Assembly (NCBI GenBank): GCA_002494165.1 | Contig: DLBH01000028.1 | Coordinates: 9,406 to 58,621, forward strand | Direction of reading: 5' to 3' | DNA length: 49,216 nt | Source: Lachnospiraceae bacterium UBA7026 | GTDB lineage: Bacteria; Bacillota; Clostridia; Lachnospirales; Lachnospiraceae | In this document: one piece after another, positions 1-8,729 of the stretch | Numbering within the stretch: the first letter of the stretch is position 1 | Layout of the letters: each line of letters opens with the position of its first letter | Translations under genes and position numbers: made by a program | Notes under the pieces: generated by a model | The model's database searches: none | Told to the model about the DNA's origin: nothing | The model's input: only the letters and a program-made list of their open reading frames with translations

Positions 1-2
1 CC

Positions 3-125
3 TATGGCACGGCCGTTATGGCAAAGATGATGTGTTCTATGGCCTGGCTGTTTGACCGGACTGGTAAGAAAAGACTTGCGGGGCAGACCAGAGAGAAGAA
101 GAAAATGAAGGCCGGTCCTGGCTGA
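3..125 (+). CDS. C-terminal fragment of an unidentified (membrane?) protein
   Basis: An open frame enters from the left edge and ends in TGA at 123-125, giving 40 residues. The first 16 or so are hydrophobic and Met-rich (AVMAKMMCSMAWLF) and are followed by a strongly basic tail (KKRLAGQTREKKKMK). That pattern fits the last membrane helix and cytoplasmic tail of an integral membrane protein, but I do not recognise the family and give no function. Two other frames stop early here, so this frame is only the best candidate. Confidence 0.35.
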   Translation, partial: YGTAVMAKMMCSMAWLFDRTGKKRLAGQTREKKKMKAGPG

Positions 126-165
126 TGGCAGGAGCGGACATGAATGAATTTAGAAAGTGTATTTT

Positions 166-768
166 ATGAATAGTGATATGATGAGTAAGAAGAGAGAACC
201 CGTAGACAAGGGCCTGGAGGCCAAGCCTGAGGGCAGCGGCCAGACCGGGGCTTCTGACTATGACCCGGAATTCGGACCGGATATTAAGTTCCGGCAGGGA
301 GATGACCGCCATTATCTTCTGCCTGAAGAAGGAGACCGTAAGATCAGTCTGGAAGATATTGAGAGGATTCTCCACTTCCGTCTCAGTGTGGACGGGGCTA
401 TTGGCCAGCTGGGAATCAAGGTGACAGACCTGGAAGTGGGCTGGGCCAGGGCAGAGATGGAATATAACTCTTCCCACAGGAACCCCAATGGGTCAGTCCA
501 TGGGGGAATGATCTTCTCTCTTGCCGATTCGGTGGCAGGAACGGCAGCCTGTACCCACGGCAGCATGGTAACCACTTCCACAGGCAGTATCTATTTTCTT
601 CATGCGGCCTTCCGGCCCAAAAAGCTGATCGCCGAGGCCATGGAGCTGAAGGCGGGCCGTAATCTGATGACCTATGACGTTAAAGTTAAGACCGACACCG
701 GCAAGCTGGTAGCCAAGGCAACCATGGAATATTTTAATCTGAATATGCCGATTCCGAGAGTGAAATAG
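166..768 (+). CDS. PaaI-type hotdog-fold thioesterase with N-terminal extension
   Basis: Predicted acyl-CoA thioesterase of the PaaI/YbgC hotdog superfamily, 200 aa from ATG 166, which has AGAAAG about 8 bases upstream; a GTG nine bases earlier is the alternative. The domain occupies roughly residues 60-195. It carries the family signature around HRNPNGSVHGGMIFSLADS, with the Asn and HGG of the active-site loop, followed by the TSTGSIYFLHAAF strand. The first 60 residues are charged, low in hydrophobicity and unlike the usual 130-150 aa family length. The physiological acyl-CoA substrate cannot be read from sequence; PaaI itself hydrolyses phenylacetyl-CoA derivatives. A strong terminator follows, so it probably ends its transcription unit. 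Confidence 0.8.
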   Translation: MNSDMMSKKREPVDKGLEAKPEGSGQTGASDYDPEFGPDIKFRQGDDRHYLLPEEGDRKISLEDIERILHFRLSVDGAIGQLGIKVTDLEVGWARAEMEYNSSHRNPNGSVHGGMIFSLADSVAGTAACTHGSMVTTSTGSIYFLHAAFRPKKLIAEAMELKAGRNLMTYDVKVKTDTGKLVAKATMEYFNLNMPIPRVK

Positions 769-885
769 TGGTCAGACTCATAAAGACAGGACCTGATACG
801 AGCTGAGACCTATTGGCGTCAATGAGAATATAAGGCAGCATATAGATAAGCAGCATATAAATAATAACACTGAAAGAATAATAAT

Positions 886-937
886 CCGGACCCCGGGATG
901 GCCTTGTCTGAGCCATCCCGGGGCCCGGTTGTTTTTT
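886..937 (+). terminator. Rho-independent terminator after the thioesterase gene
   Basis: Arms 886-902 and 912-928 form a 17-bp stem with one mismatch around a 9-base loop, followed by a T-rich run at 929-937. The opposite strand has an AT-rich stretch after the same stem, so it may also serve the convergent mutS2 gene. Confidence 0.85.
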
Positions 938-964
938 ACCTAAGCTTATCGGAAGATGACGACA

Positions 965-3376
965 TTAGCGGAAGGTGACGACAGTAACACCTGCGTCGCC
1001 CTCGCCAAATTCTGCCAGCTTGTAGGACTTGATAAATTTCTGCCGGCGGAGGTACTCATGGATCCCCTTCCTGAGGGCTCCTGTCCCCTTGCCGTGGACC
1101 ACCCGGACTGATTCCAGGCCGGCAATCATGGCGTCGTCCAGGTACTTCTCCAGCCGCATGACAGCCTCGTCCACAGTGGAGCCTAAAAGATTGATCTCCG
1201 GCTTGATGGTCGCCGACTTGTTGATGCTGTAGCGGTCACTGCTGAAGTTGCCACCCGGCTGCCTCTTTCCGCCACCGGCCCTGCCGCCACTTTCCTTTTC
1301 TTTCTTTTTATCCAGAGGCTCCAGGTCCTTGTAATTGATGGTGGAGCTTAAAAAGCCCATCTGGACAACGATATCACCATTCTTGTTGGCTTCTTTCTTT
1401 ACGGTACCTTCCAGGGAAAGGCTGGTTACATAAACCGGATCACCCAGCTTGAAATCCTGGGGTGAGTTCTGGCCGCTGGCCTTTCTGCCCTGGTAGGCCA
1501 GCTGGCTTCCCAGCTTGGAGACCCGCTTGCCCAGGTCACTTCTGCGGGCTTCCATCTTGCGGGTATTATCCTGCTTGGGATGCTGTTTCCATGCATTGTA
1601 CTTGCGGATGGAGTCGTCGGCCACCTCCTTGGCTTCGGAGAGGATCTGGTAGGCCTCCTCCCGGGCCTCCCTGAGCATGGCATTTCTTTTTTCCCTTATG
1701 TCGTCCTGGCGCTCCTTAAGGCCAAGCTTCAGCTGGTCGATCTCTTCCCTGGTCCGGTAGAGGTCTGCCCGCTCCTTCTCGATTTCGGCCTTGTCCTGCT
1801 CCAGAGAGCTTAGCATGGATTCAAAATCGATAGCTGAGGCGTCAATCTGGGACCGGGCCTGGTCGATAATATAGTCGGGAAGACCCAGTCTCTGGGAGAT
1901 GGCAAAGGCATTACTCTTGCCGGGGATACCGATGAGCAGCCGGTAGGTGGGGGTCAGGGTATCCAGGTCAAACTCACAGCAGCCGTTCTCTACGCCTTCC
2001 CGGTCCATGGCATACATTTTAAGTTCCGCGTAATGGGTGGTGGCGATAGTCCGGATCTGGCCGGCGTGGAGGTCATCTAGGATGGATATGGCCAGGGCCG
2101 CTCCCTCCGTAGGGTCCGTACCACCGCAAAGCTCATCCAAGAGGACCAGGGAGTCCGGCTGGGCTTCCTTGATGATCTGGACTATATTGGTCATGTGGGA
2201 AGAGAAGGTGGAGAGATTCATCTCAATACTCTGCTCATCCCCTATATCAGCGAATATATCGGAAAATACAGCCAGCCTGGATCCCTGGAAGGCAGGGATA
2301 TGAAGGCCTGCCTGGCCCATGAGCTGGAAGAGCCCCACGGTCTTTAAGGAGACTGTCTTACCGCCGGTGTTGGGGCCGGTCAGCAGGAGCATGGTGAAGC
2401 TGTCCCCCAGATAAATGTGGATAGGGACTACTTTTTTTGGGTCCAGCAGGGGATGCCTGGCCTGTTTCAGGTCGATGATGCCGTCTGTGTTAAACTCCGG
2501 CTCGGTCCCCTGATAGTCCCTGGCGTATTTGGCCTTGGCAAAAATAAAATCCAGGTCTGTCAGTATAGTCTGATTGTCCAGCAGTTCCCGGGAACAGGTG
2601 AAGGCCTGGCTGGAAAGCAGCTGCAGGATCTTCTCGATTTCTGCCTGCTCCTTGATGGCCAGCTCCTTCAGGTCGTTATTCATCTCCACGATCCGTTGGG
2701 GCTCGATGAAGAGGGTGGCTCCCGATCCTGACTGGTCGTGGATCATACCGGGAAAGACATTGCGGTACTCCGCCTTGACCGGCACGCAGTAACGGCCGTT
2801 CCTCACCGTGATCAGGGAGTCCTGGAGTTTGTTTTTGTTGTCGAGGGAATTGATGATGGCAGACAGACGGTTATGGATGGCGAGGTTGGTCTGCTTAATC
2901 TGCCGGCGGATGTCCCTGAGAGCCGCAGAGGCGTCGTCACTGATCTCGTCCTCAGAGAGGATACAGAGGGTGATGCGCTGGTGGAGAAACTCCAGGGGAT
3001 CGAGGGCCTCAAAGCTTGGCTGGAGACTGTCAAAGGACAGGACCTCATCCTCCGTCTGGCCGTACTCCTTGACGCTGGCAGTGAGGGCCAGAAGCCTGGC
3101 TATATCCAGCAGTTCCCTGCTGCTTAGACTGGAGCCGATCTCCAAAAGCTTCAGGTGGGGGCGGATATCCGTCAGCCCCTGGAAGGAGAGCCAGCCCATC
3201 TTGTAGAGCCGGGCCAGGGCGTCCCTGGTCCCGTCCTGGCGGGCCAGAATCTCCTCATAATCAGAGGAGGGCAGCAGGTCCATACAAAGCTTCCTTCCCA
3301 TCTCTGAGGAAGCGTAGGTAGACAGCTGCCGGATGATTTTATCATATTCCAGTGTTTTTAATGCTTTAGTATTCAT
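965..3376 (-). CDS. mutS2: MutS2 family ATPase/endonuclease
   Basis: MutS2 (RqcU), 803 aa, about the usual family length. The order is a MutS-type core and clamp (1-300), an ABC-type ATPase with Walker A LLTGPNTGGKT and Walker B region VLLDELCGGTDP, a long coiled coil (about 510-620), and a C-terminal Smr nuclease domain with the HGKGTGALR motif. Known homologues suppress recombination in some bacteria and split collided ribosomes in Bacillus subtilis; there is no mismatch-binding N-terminal domain. ATG start at 3376, preceded on this strand by AAAAGGAT. It lies 125 bp downstream of the acylphosphatase gene in the same direction, probably the same transcript. The intervening gap contains three copies of a GGTCAGA word. 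Confidence 0.95.
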   Translation of the reverse strand: MNTKALKTLEYDKIIRQLSTYASSEMGRKLCMDLLPSSDYEEILARQDGTRDALARLYKMGWLSFQGLTDIRPHLKLLEIGSSLSSRELLDIARLLALTASVKEYGQTEDEVLSFDSLQPSFEALDPLEFLHQRITLCILSEDEISDDASAALRDIRRQIKQTNLAIHNRLSAIINSLDNKNKLQDSLITVRNGRYCVPVKAEYRNVFPGMIHDQSGSGATLFIEPQRIVEMNNDLKELAIKEQAEIEKILQLLSSQAFTCSRELLDNQTILTDLDFIFAKAKYARDYQGTEPEFNTDGIIDLKQARHPLLDPKKVVPIHIYLGDSFTMLLLTGPNTGGKTVSLKTVGLFQLMGQAGLHIPAFQGSRLAVFSDIFADIGDEQSIEMNLSTFSSHMTNIVQIIKEAQPDSLVLLDELCGGTDPTEGAALAISILDDLHAGQIRTIATTHYAELKMYAMDREGVENGCCEFDLDTLTPTYRLLIGIPGKSNAFAISQRLGLPDYIIDQARSQIDASAIDFESMLSSLEQDKAEIEKERADLYRTREEIDQLKLGLKERQDDIREKRNAMLREAREEAYQILSEAKEVADDSIRKYNAWKQHPKQDNTRKMEARRSDLGKRVSKLGSQLAYQGRKASGQNSPQDFKLGDPVYVTSLSLEGTVKKEANKNGDIVVQMGFLSSTINYKDLEPLDKKKEKESGGRAGGGKRQPGGNFSSDRYSINKSATIKPEINLLGSTVDEAVMRLEKYLDDAMIAGLESVRVVHGKGTGALRKGIHEYLRRQKFIKSYKLAEFGEGDAGVTVVTFR

Positions 3377-3501
3377 TTTACGTGTATCCTTTTAAATATT
3401 GCAGAAAGCGGGAAAAATCCCGGAAACAGGGCTTTCCCTTGCGTTATCACAGATACCTGGTCAGATCTGGTCGACCGGATATGGTCAGACCCGGGGTCAG
3501 A

Positions 3502-3795
3502 TCAGTAGGATTTAGGAATGAAGCCCTTTTCCCTGGCTACATTTACCAGGGGAATCTCTTTCACGTCCAGATGCTCAATCCGGATCCAGCGGTTTCCTCC
3601 CGGCTTGCCTGAGTTCAACTCCTGGAGGAACATATCCACACGGTGGTCGGCACCCTGGACTTCCATTTCCACAGAGCCGTCATAATTATTCTTAACCCAG
3701 CCGGTCAGACTGCATTTCTGGGCCATACCCATGGCAGTGTAGCGAAAGCCCACTCCCTGGACCCGGCCCTGGACCTTGATGTGTTTTCTGATCAT
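3502..3795 (-). CDS. acyP: Acylphosphatase
   Basis: Acylphosphatase, 97 aa, hydrolysing carboxyl-phosphate bonds such as those of acetyl-phosphate or acyl-enzyme intermediates. It shows the diagnostic phosphate loop GRVQGVGFRYTAMGMA with the catalytic Arg, and the GWVKNNYDGSVEMEVQG segment with the catalytic Asn. The frame stays open upstream to 3897, but ATG 3795 is the right start: it has a perfect AGGAGG seven or so bases upstream and gives the normal family length, whereas the extension would add 34 unrelated residues. The C-terminal tail (NVAREKGFIPKSY) is slightly longer than typical. It is followed in the same direction by mutS2. Confidence 0.93.
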   Translation of the reverse strand: MIRKHIKVQGRVQGVGFRYTAMGMAQKCSLTGWVKNNYDGSVEMEVQGADHRVDMFLQELNSGKPGGNRWIRIEHLDVKEIPLVNVAREKGFIPKSY

Positions 3796-3913
3796 ATTTT
3801 GTGCCTCCTCCTCTTCTGAATAATCTTTAATGTATCTAATGATTTTGTCATGAATCAGGACTTTTGTCAATCGAGGAAGGGGAAATGAACCGCCCAAAGA
3901 GGGTGGTTTCAGC

Positions 3914-3942
3914 TTGTCAGCCCCTCCTATTCAGTGTATAAT
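3914..3942 (+). promoter_or_regulatory. Sigma-A-type promoter for yhaM
   Basis: TTGTCA (3914-3919) and TATAAT (3937-3942) are separated by exactly 17 bases, about 100 bases before the yhaM start. It is divergent from acyP. Confidence 0.75.
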
Positions 3943-4039
3943 ATTTTCGTCAGTTGCCGGAAAGCGGGCAGGCCGTTCGCCGGTCCGCAAATCAAGAGGG
4001 ATATAATCCGTGGACTGGCTTAGAAAGGAAGCATTTTTT

Positions 4040-4984
4040 ATGCGCTATATTAATGAATTAAGAGAAGGAGATAACGTTGCGGGAATCTATCTCTGCAAGC
4101 AGAAGACCGTGCAGAAGACCAAGGCCGGGAAGACCTATTATTCCCTGATTTTGCAGGACAAGACCGGTGTGATCGACACCAAGATCTGGGAACTCAATAA
4201 CGGTATCGATAATTTTGAGCAGATGGATTACATCCGGGTTGACGGTAATGTGACCAGCTTCATGGGAAGTCTGCAGATGAACGTGAGAAGGCTGCGGAGG
4301 GCCCGGGAAGGAGAGTACCTGCCTGAGGATTACATCCCCTGTTCGGTCCATGATCTCAAGGAGATGTACCGCGACCTTTCCGACTATGTCAATAAAGTAC
4401 AGAACCCCCACTTAAGAAAGCTGCTGGTGGCTTTTTTTGGGGACCAGGAATTCGCCAAAAGATTCAGGGAGCATTCGGCTGCCAAGAGAGTCCACCATGG
4501 CTTTATGGGAGGCCTTTTAGAGCACACCCTGAATGTTACCAGGCTTTGTTCTTTTTACTGCGACCAGTATCCCCAGCTCAACAGGGACCTGCTGATCACG
4601 GCGGCCATCTGCCATGACATCGGCAAGGTTGACGAGCTTTCCCCCTTCCCGGAAAACGATTATACCGATGAGGGGCAGCTGCTGGGGCATATTGTTATGG
4701 GGACCATTATGGTCGATGAGAAGATTAAGACCATTCCGGGATTCCCGCCTAAGCTGGCCAATGAACTCAAACATTGTATTCTGGCCCACCACGGTGAGCT
4801 GGAATATGGTTCGCCCAAGAAGCCGGCTTTGATTGAGGCCCTGGCCCTGAACTTTGCCGACAACACAGACGCCAAGATGGAGAGTTTCATCGAGGCTCTG
4901 GCTGAGGAGAACAGACAGAGCGGTGAGTGGAGAGGTTACAACAGGTTGTTTGAATCTAACATCCGCGCCACCAGCGGTAAATAA
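4040..4984 (+). CDS. yhaM: 3'-5' exoribonuclease YhaM (OB + HD domains)
   Basis: YhaM-type 3'-5' exoribonuclease, 314 aa from ATG 4040, the same length as the Bacillus subtilis protein. The open frame begins at GTG 4010, but ATG 4040 has AGAAAGGA 10 bases upstream and starts with the family-typical MRYINELREG. An OB-fold nucleic-acid-binding domain (about 10-95) is followed by an HD phosphohydrolase-type domain (about 150-290) with HHGFMGGLLEHTLNV, the CHDIGK metal site (H192-D193) and a late AHHGELEYGSPKKP. It is predicted to act on RNA and single-stranded DNA ends with Mn2+. The rRNA methyltransferase gene starts 11 bases after its stop, so the two are probably co-transcribed. Confidence 0.95.
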   Translation: MRYINELREGDNVAGIYLCKQKTVQKTKAGKTYYSLILQDKTGVIDTKIWELNNGIDNFEQMDYIRVDGNVTSFMGSLQMNVRRLRRAREGEYLPEDYIPCSVHDLKEMYRDLSDYVNKVQNPHLRKLLVAFFGDQEFAKRFREHSAAKRVHHGFMGGLLEHTLNVTRLCSFYCDQYPQLNRDLLITAAICHDIGKVDELSPFPENDYTDEGQLLGHIVMGTIMVDEKIKTIPGFPPKLANELKHCILAHHGELEYGSPKKPALIEALALNFADNTDAKMESFIEALAEENRQSGEWRGYNRLFESNIRATSGK

Positions 4985-4995
4985 GGGAAAGTAAA

Positions 4996-6459
4996 TTGGA
5001 AGACAGCACAGGAGACCGGTTCCCGCCCCAGGCGGGGATGAAGACAGATAACAGAGGTGCCGGATTGAAGGATAAGATTCATTTTAAAAAAAATCAGGAC
5101 CTTCACCTGACAATCGAAGACTTTACCAGAGAAGGGGAAGGCCTTGGCAAGTACCATGCCTTCCCCTTTTTTGTCAAGGATACAGTGATTGGGGATGTGG
5201 TGGCTGTGACGGTCACCAAGGTGAAGAAGAACTATGGCTATGCCCGGCTTAAGGAGGTATTGGTTCCTTCCCCGGACCGGGTGGACCCGCCCTGCCCTGT
5301 TGCCAGGCAGTGCGGCGGCTGCAAGATCCAGCAGCTGGCCTATGACAGGCAGCTGGAATACAAGTTTGACTTGGTCAAAAGCTGCCTGGAGCGGATCGGT
5401 GGCTTTGCCGGGGCAGACCGGCTCATGGAGCCCATCTATGGGATGGAAGACCCCTGGCATTACCGGAACAAGGCCCAGTTCCCTGTGGGAAGAGACCGGC
5501 AGGGAAGGCTGGTGGCCGGCTTTTATGCCGGCAGGACCCACACCATCGTTGCCAACAGGGACTGTCTGATCCAGGCCCCGGTCAACAGGGAGATTCTGGA
5601 CCTGGTCCTTATGCATATGGAAAAATATAAAATAGAACCCTACCATGAGACCGGACATACAGGTCTGGTCCGTCATATCCTGACCAGGGTGGGCTACCAT
5701 ACCGGCCAGATTATGGTCTGCCTGGTCCTGAATGGGAAGGCGGACTCCTTTGCCGGTATAAAAAAGCTGGCCCGGGACCTGGCAGGAATTGAGGGAATGA
5801 CTAGTCTGGTGGTCAACAGCAACATGGAGCGGACCAACCGGATCCTTGGTCCTGCCTGTCAGACCGTCTGGGGACAGGATTATATAGAGGACTATATTGG
5901 GGAAGTCAAATATCAGATCGGCCCCCTGTCTTTTTTCCAGGTTAATCCCCGGCAGACAGAGGTCCTCTATGGCAAGGCCCTGGAATATGCGGACCTCAGC
6001 GGTCATGAGACAGTCTGGGACCTCTACTGCGGTATAGGAACCATCTCTCTCTTCCTTGCCGGCAGGGCCAGGAAGGTTTACGGTGTGGAGATTGTGGAGG
6101 CCGCTGTGGAGGATGCCAGGAGAAATGCGGCCGTCAACGGTTTTGAAAATGTGGAATTCTTTGCCGGTAAGGCAGAGGAAGTGGTTCCCGCCCATTTTGA
6201 AAAAACCGGGGACCATCCGGATGTGATCGTGGTGGACCCGCCCAGGAAGGGTTGTGACAGCAGACTTTTAGAGACCATGCTGGCCATGGCGCCGGAAAAG
6301 ATCGTCTATGTCAGCTGTGATCCCGGAACCCTGGCCAGGGACCTGAAGATTCTCTGCTTCAAGGATTATGAACTTAAAAAGGTGACGGTGGTGGACCAGT
6401 TTGCCCACTCCTGCCATGTGGAGACCGTTGTGAGACTGGACAGAAGAAGTCTGCCATGA
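4996..6459 (+). CDS. rlmD: RlmD/RumA-type 23S rRNA (uracil-C5)-methyltransferase
   Basis: SAM-dependent RNA uracil-C5 methyltransferase of the TrmA/RumA family. From TTG 4996 (AGGGAAAG upstream) it has 487 aa; ATG 5038 is a weaker alternative giving 473. An N-terminal TRAM domain (about 30-90) is followed by the Fe-S cysteine cluster CPVARQCGGCKIQQL, the central RNA-binding part, and a C-terminal Rossmann methyltransferase with DLYCGIGTISLFLAG. The catalytic nucleophile motif YVSCDPGTLARDL and VDPPRKGC are intact. The modified position (U747 or U1939 type) cannot be chosen from sequence. A TRAM-less paralogue lies at 13960. Confidence 0.92.
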   Translation: MEDSTGDRFPPQAGMKTDNRGAGLKDKIHFKKNQDLHLTIEDFTREGEGLGKYHAFPFFVKDTVIGDVVAVTVTKVKKNYGYARLKEVLVPSPDRVDPPCPVARQCGGCKIQQLAYDRQLEYKFDLVKSCLERIGGFAGADRLMEPIYGMEDPWHYRNKAQFPVGRDRQGRLVAGFYAGRTHTIVANRDCLIQAPVNREILDLVLMHMEKYKIEPYHETGHTGLVRHILTRVGYHTGQIMVCLVLNGKADSFAGIKKLARDLAGIEGMTSLVVNSNMERTNRILGPACQTVWGQDYIEDYIGEVKYQIGPLSFFQVNPRQTEVLYGKALEYADLSGHETVWDLYCGIGTISLFLAGRARKVYGVEIVEAAVEDARRNAAVNGFENVEFFAGKAEEVVPAHFEKTGDHPDVIVVDPPRKGCDSRLLETMLAMAPEKIVYVSCDPGTLARDLKILCFKDYELKKVTVVDQFAHSCHVETVVRLDRRSLP

Positions 6460-6534
6460 CCTTTATAGTTTCGATGAACTTTCAGGAATTAAGCATGTTT
6501 TGAACTTATATTAAGTTTTGAGGTTATATAAAAA

Positions 6535-7541
6535 ATGGGAAAGAACAGAACAGCTATCTGGGATAATGCCAGATTTATAATGATTACCCTGATGGTCATC
6601 GGACATTTCGCGGATGTGTTTTGCACAGAATCGGATCTATGCCGAAGCATCTATCTCTTTATTTATGCATTTCATATGTCGGTACTTTTCTTTATTTCAG
6701 GACTATTTTATAAGAATGAAAGAATAGTAGAAAAGGTGTTTTTTTCATCAGTTGTGGTTTCTTACTGAAGATCTGTCTGATGATTGCTGGCCTGGTTAAC
6801 GGGATGTCCGTCGGATTCAGTCTCCTGTCAGACTCAGGCATCCCCTGGTTTTTCTTTGTCCTTGCTGCTTTTAACGTGTATGTATATATTACCCGGCCCG
6901 TTGACCGGACCTACCTGCTGGTCATGAGTGTGATTCTGGTTTGCTTTGCAGGTTATGACAAAACAGTCGGGCATTTTTTATATTTGTCAAGGTTCCTGTT
7001 TTTTTTGCCGGTGTTCCTTCTTGGAACCATGGTATCAAGGGATAAACTTGAAGACCATTTAAAAAAGCATTCCCTGGTTCTTGTGACAGCGGCGGTATTT
7101 ATCCTGCTCTTGTGGGCTTATCTGTGCCTGGGATACAGAGAGCAATTTTATATCTTCAGACATTTATTCACCGGCAGTAACCCATTTTCGGATAAGGTGG
7201 TCGCTTACGGACCGCTGGCACGCTTGTTCTGCTACACAGTTACTCTACTGACCGGAGCAAGTGTCCTTATTTTAACTCCCTGGAAAAGGATTCCCTGGTT
7301 TACCCTGATGGGTACCAGGACACTTAATGTGTACTTCTGGCACCAGATTTTTGTTTTCCACTTGTTTAAATGGTGTCATCTGGCAGACTTATTTCATAAA
7401 GGAATATTTGGGAAGGCAGCCTATTTTTTGGTTGCCGTGCTGATGAGTATAGTCCTTTCCTCTGTGAAATGCTTTGATTACCCGATGAAGATTATTAAGG
7501 AGAAATGCTTTCATCCCCAAAAAGACGGCAATGAATCCTGA
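6535..7541 (+). pseudogene. Acyltransferase-3 family membrane protein, frameshifted at a T7 tract
   Basis: Polytopic membrane O-acyltransferase resembling COG3594 (fucose 4-O-acetylase-like), normally transferring acetyl groups to surface sugars. The N-terminal part, opening with KNRTAIWDNARFIMITLM and GHF, reads in one frame to a TGA at 6766. The remainder (from about 6744, clearly continuing the fold with seven or more helices and a HQIFVFHLFK helix) is in the -1 frame. Eight instead of seven T at 6738-6744 would join them as VFFFISCGFLLKICLM without a stop. It is therefore a one-base deletion, a contingency tract, or sequence error. No clear ribosome binding site precedes the ATG. The region is more AT-rich than its neighbours. 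Confidence 0.7.
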
Positions 7542-7681
7542 TGCGGTTTGCCGGCTAATGTCCTGGCATGGCTGATTGACAGAATACCGAGAGCAGAAAG
7601 GCTTCTTTTACATACAAAATGATAATTTCCGACAGGATGGTTTGTCCTGACTTGTTATGTGATTATAGGTGAATACAGAAT

Positions 7682-7701
7682 CCTGTATTATTGGATACAG
7701 G
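7682..7701 (+). promoter_or_regulatory. Hairpin in the traX leader
   Basis: CCTGTAT (7682-7688) and ATACAGG (7695-7701) flank a 6-base loop TATTGG. The loop bases could instead pair with CCAATA about 18 bases downstream (7711-7716), so two mutually exclusive structures are possible just before the ribosome binding site. It is not followed by a T run, so it is not a standard terminator. Confidence 0.35.
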
Positions 7702-7731
7702 GTTGTGTTTCCAATAAAGTTTTAAAGGAAT

Positions 7732-8490
7732 ATGCAGATGAACAGGAAACCTTTAAACAGAGACGTCATTAAGTTAATAGCCCTGCTGCTGATGCTGGGC
7801 AACCATATAGCATCCGTCTTCATGGCTCCGGAAGCCCCCCAGGCCATCCTGCTGACAGACCTGGGCTATTTTACCACGCCGGTTATGTGTTATTTTCTGG
7901 TAGAGGGTTTTTATTATACCCATTCAAGGAAAAAATATGGCCAGCGGCTGCTGCTTTTTGCCCTTCTGTCCCAGCCGCCCTTTTGCCTGGCCTTTTATCC
8001 CGCCCATATAAAACTCTATAATTATAATATGATAGGGACCCTCTTTCTCTGTTTTCTCATGCTCTGCGTGCTGGAAAGCTCCTGGGACGGGAGAAGCAAG
8101 TGGTTAGTCATATTCCTGCTCTATTACCTGGGCTGTTATGGAGACTGGGCGGTCATGGCCCAGACCTTTGTCCTTATCTTCTGGAGACTGCACCGGCTGC
8201 AGGAGGAGAGAAGGGCGGGTTTCCGGGACCAGGTAAGCTCCTGGTCGGCCGTGGTCTTAATCGTTGGCATTATGAATTTCTTAAATGCTTATCTGGGAAA
8301 TGCTTCTTCTAAAGACCTGCTTATATTTCTTGGATCTATGTCAGGTCCTCTGCTGGCGGCAATTTGCATCCTCTTTTTTTATAATGGAGAGCAAATGGCA
8401 AGGGGAAGGATCTTCCTCAAATGGTTTAATTATATCTTTTACCCGGCCCACCTGCTGGTCCTGGGCTTAATCAGGATAGGCCTGGGGTAA
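7732..8490 (+). CDS. TraX family membrane protein
   Basis: TraX-family protein, 252 aa, with about eight predicted membrane helices. The family is named after the F-plasmid pilin N-acetylase, but Firmicute chromosomal members are not tied to conjugation and probably acylate some envelope substrate. The start LNRDVIKLIALLLMLGNHIA (with LD/NxxK and a GNHIA helix) and the C-terminal FNYIFYPAHLLVLGLIR helix, with its conserved YPxHL, are the diagnostic parts. AAAGGA lies upstream of ATG 7732, and a second ATG two codons on (7738) is equally possible. It sits next to the broken acyltransferase gene, suggesting a small envelope-modification locus. No other conjugation gene is present. Confidence 0.85.
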   Translation: MQMNRKPLNRDVIKLIALLLMLGNHIASVFMAPEAPQAILLTDLGYFTTPVMCYFLVEGFYYTHSRKKYGQRLLLFALLSQPPFCLAFYPAHIKLYNYNMIGTLFLCFLMLCVLESSWDGRSKWLVIFLLYYLGCYGDWAVMAQTFVLIFWRLHRLQEERRAGFRDQVSSWSAVVLIVGIMNFLNAYLGNASSKDLLIFLGSMSGPLLAAICILFFYNGEQMARGRIFLKWFNYIFYPAHLLVLGLIRIGLG

Positions 8491-8729
8491 GTGATTATAG
8501 AAGGAAAGATAGGCTGAGGGAAAATTCTGAAATAAACACTAATAAAAACCCGGGTATGGATATTAATGATAATAATACTGCTATAGAATAAAAAGACTGT
8601 CTGCGGCCAGATGGTCTTTCATTGTCAATACATAATATTCAAAAGGAATGGACAGGCAAACCGGTTCTAAGGTTTTGAAACCAATATGCACAAAAATAAT
8701 AGCATAGGAGCAGGGAAGGAGATCATCTT

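Noticed and set aside
4936..6216. 426-codon open frame on the minus strand opposite the RlmD gene
   Set aside because: It is antisense to a clear methyltransferase gene, has no family features, and arises from the codon bias of the plus-strand gene.
6738..6744. Programmed -1 ribosomal frameshift at the T7 tract
   Set aside because: The tract does not align with an X XXY YYZ heptamer in the zero frame and no strong downstream stem is evident; slippage or mutation is simpler.
7732..8490. TraX as evidence of a conjugative element
   Set aside because: No relaxase, coupling protein, type IV secretion or integrase gene is nearby, and TraX-family proteins are common on Firmicute chromosomes.
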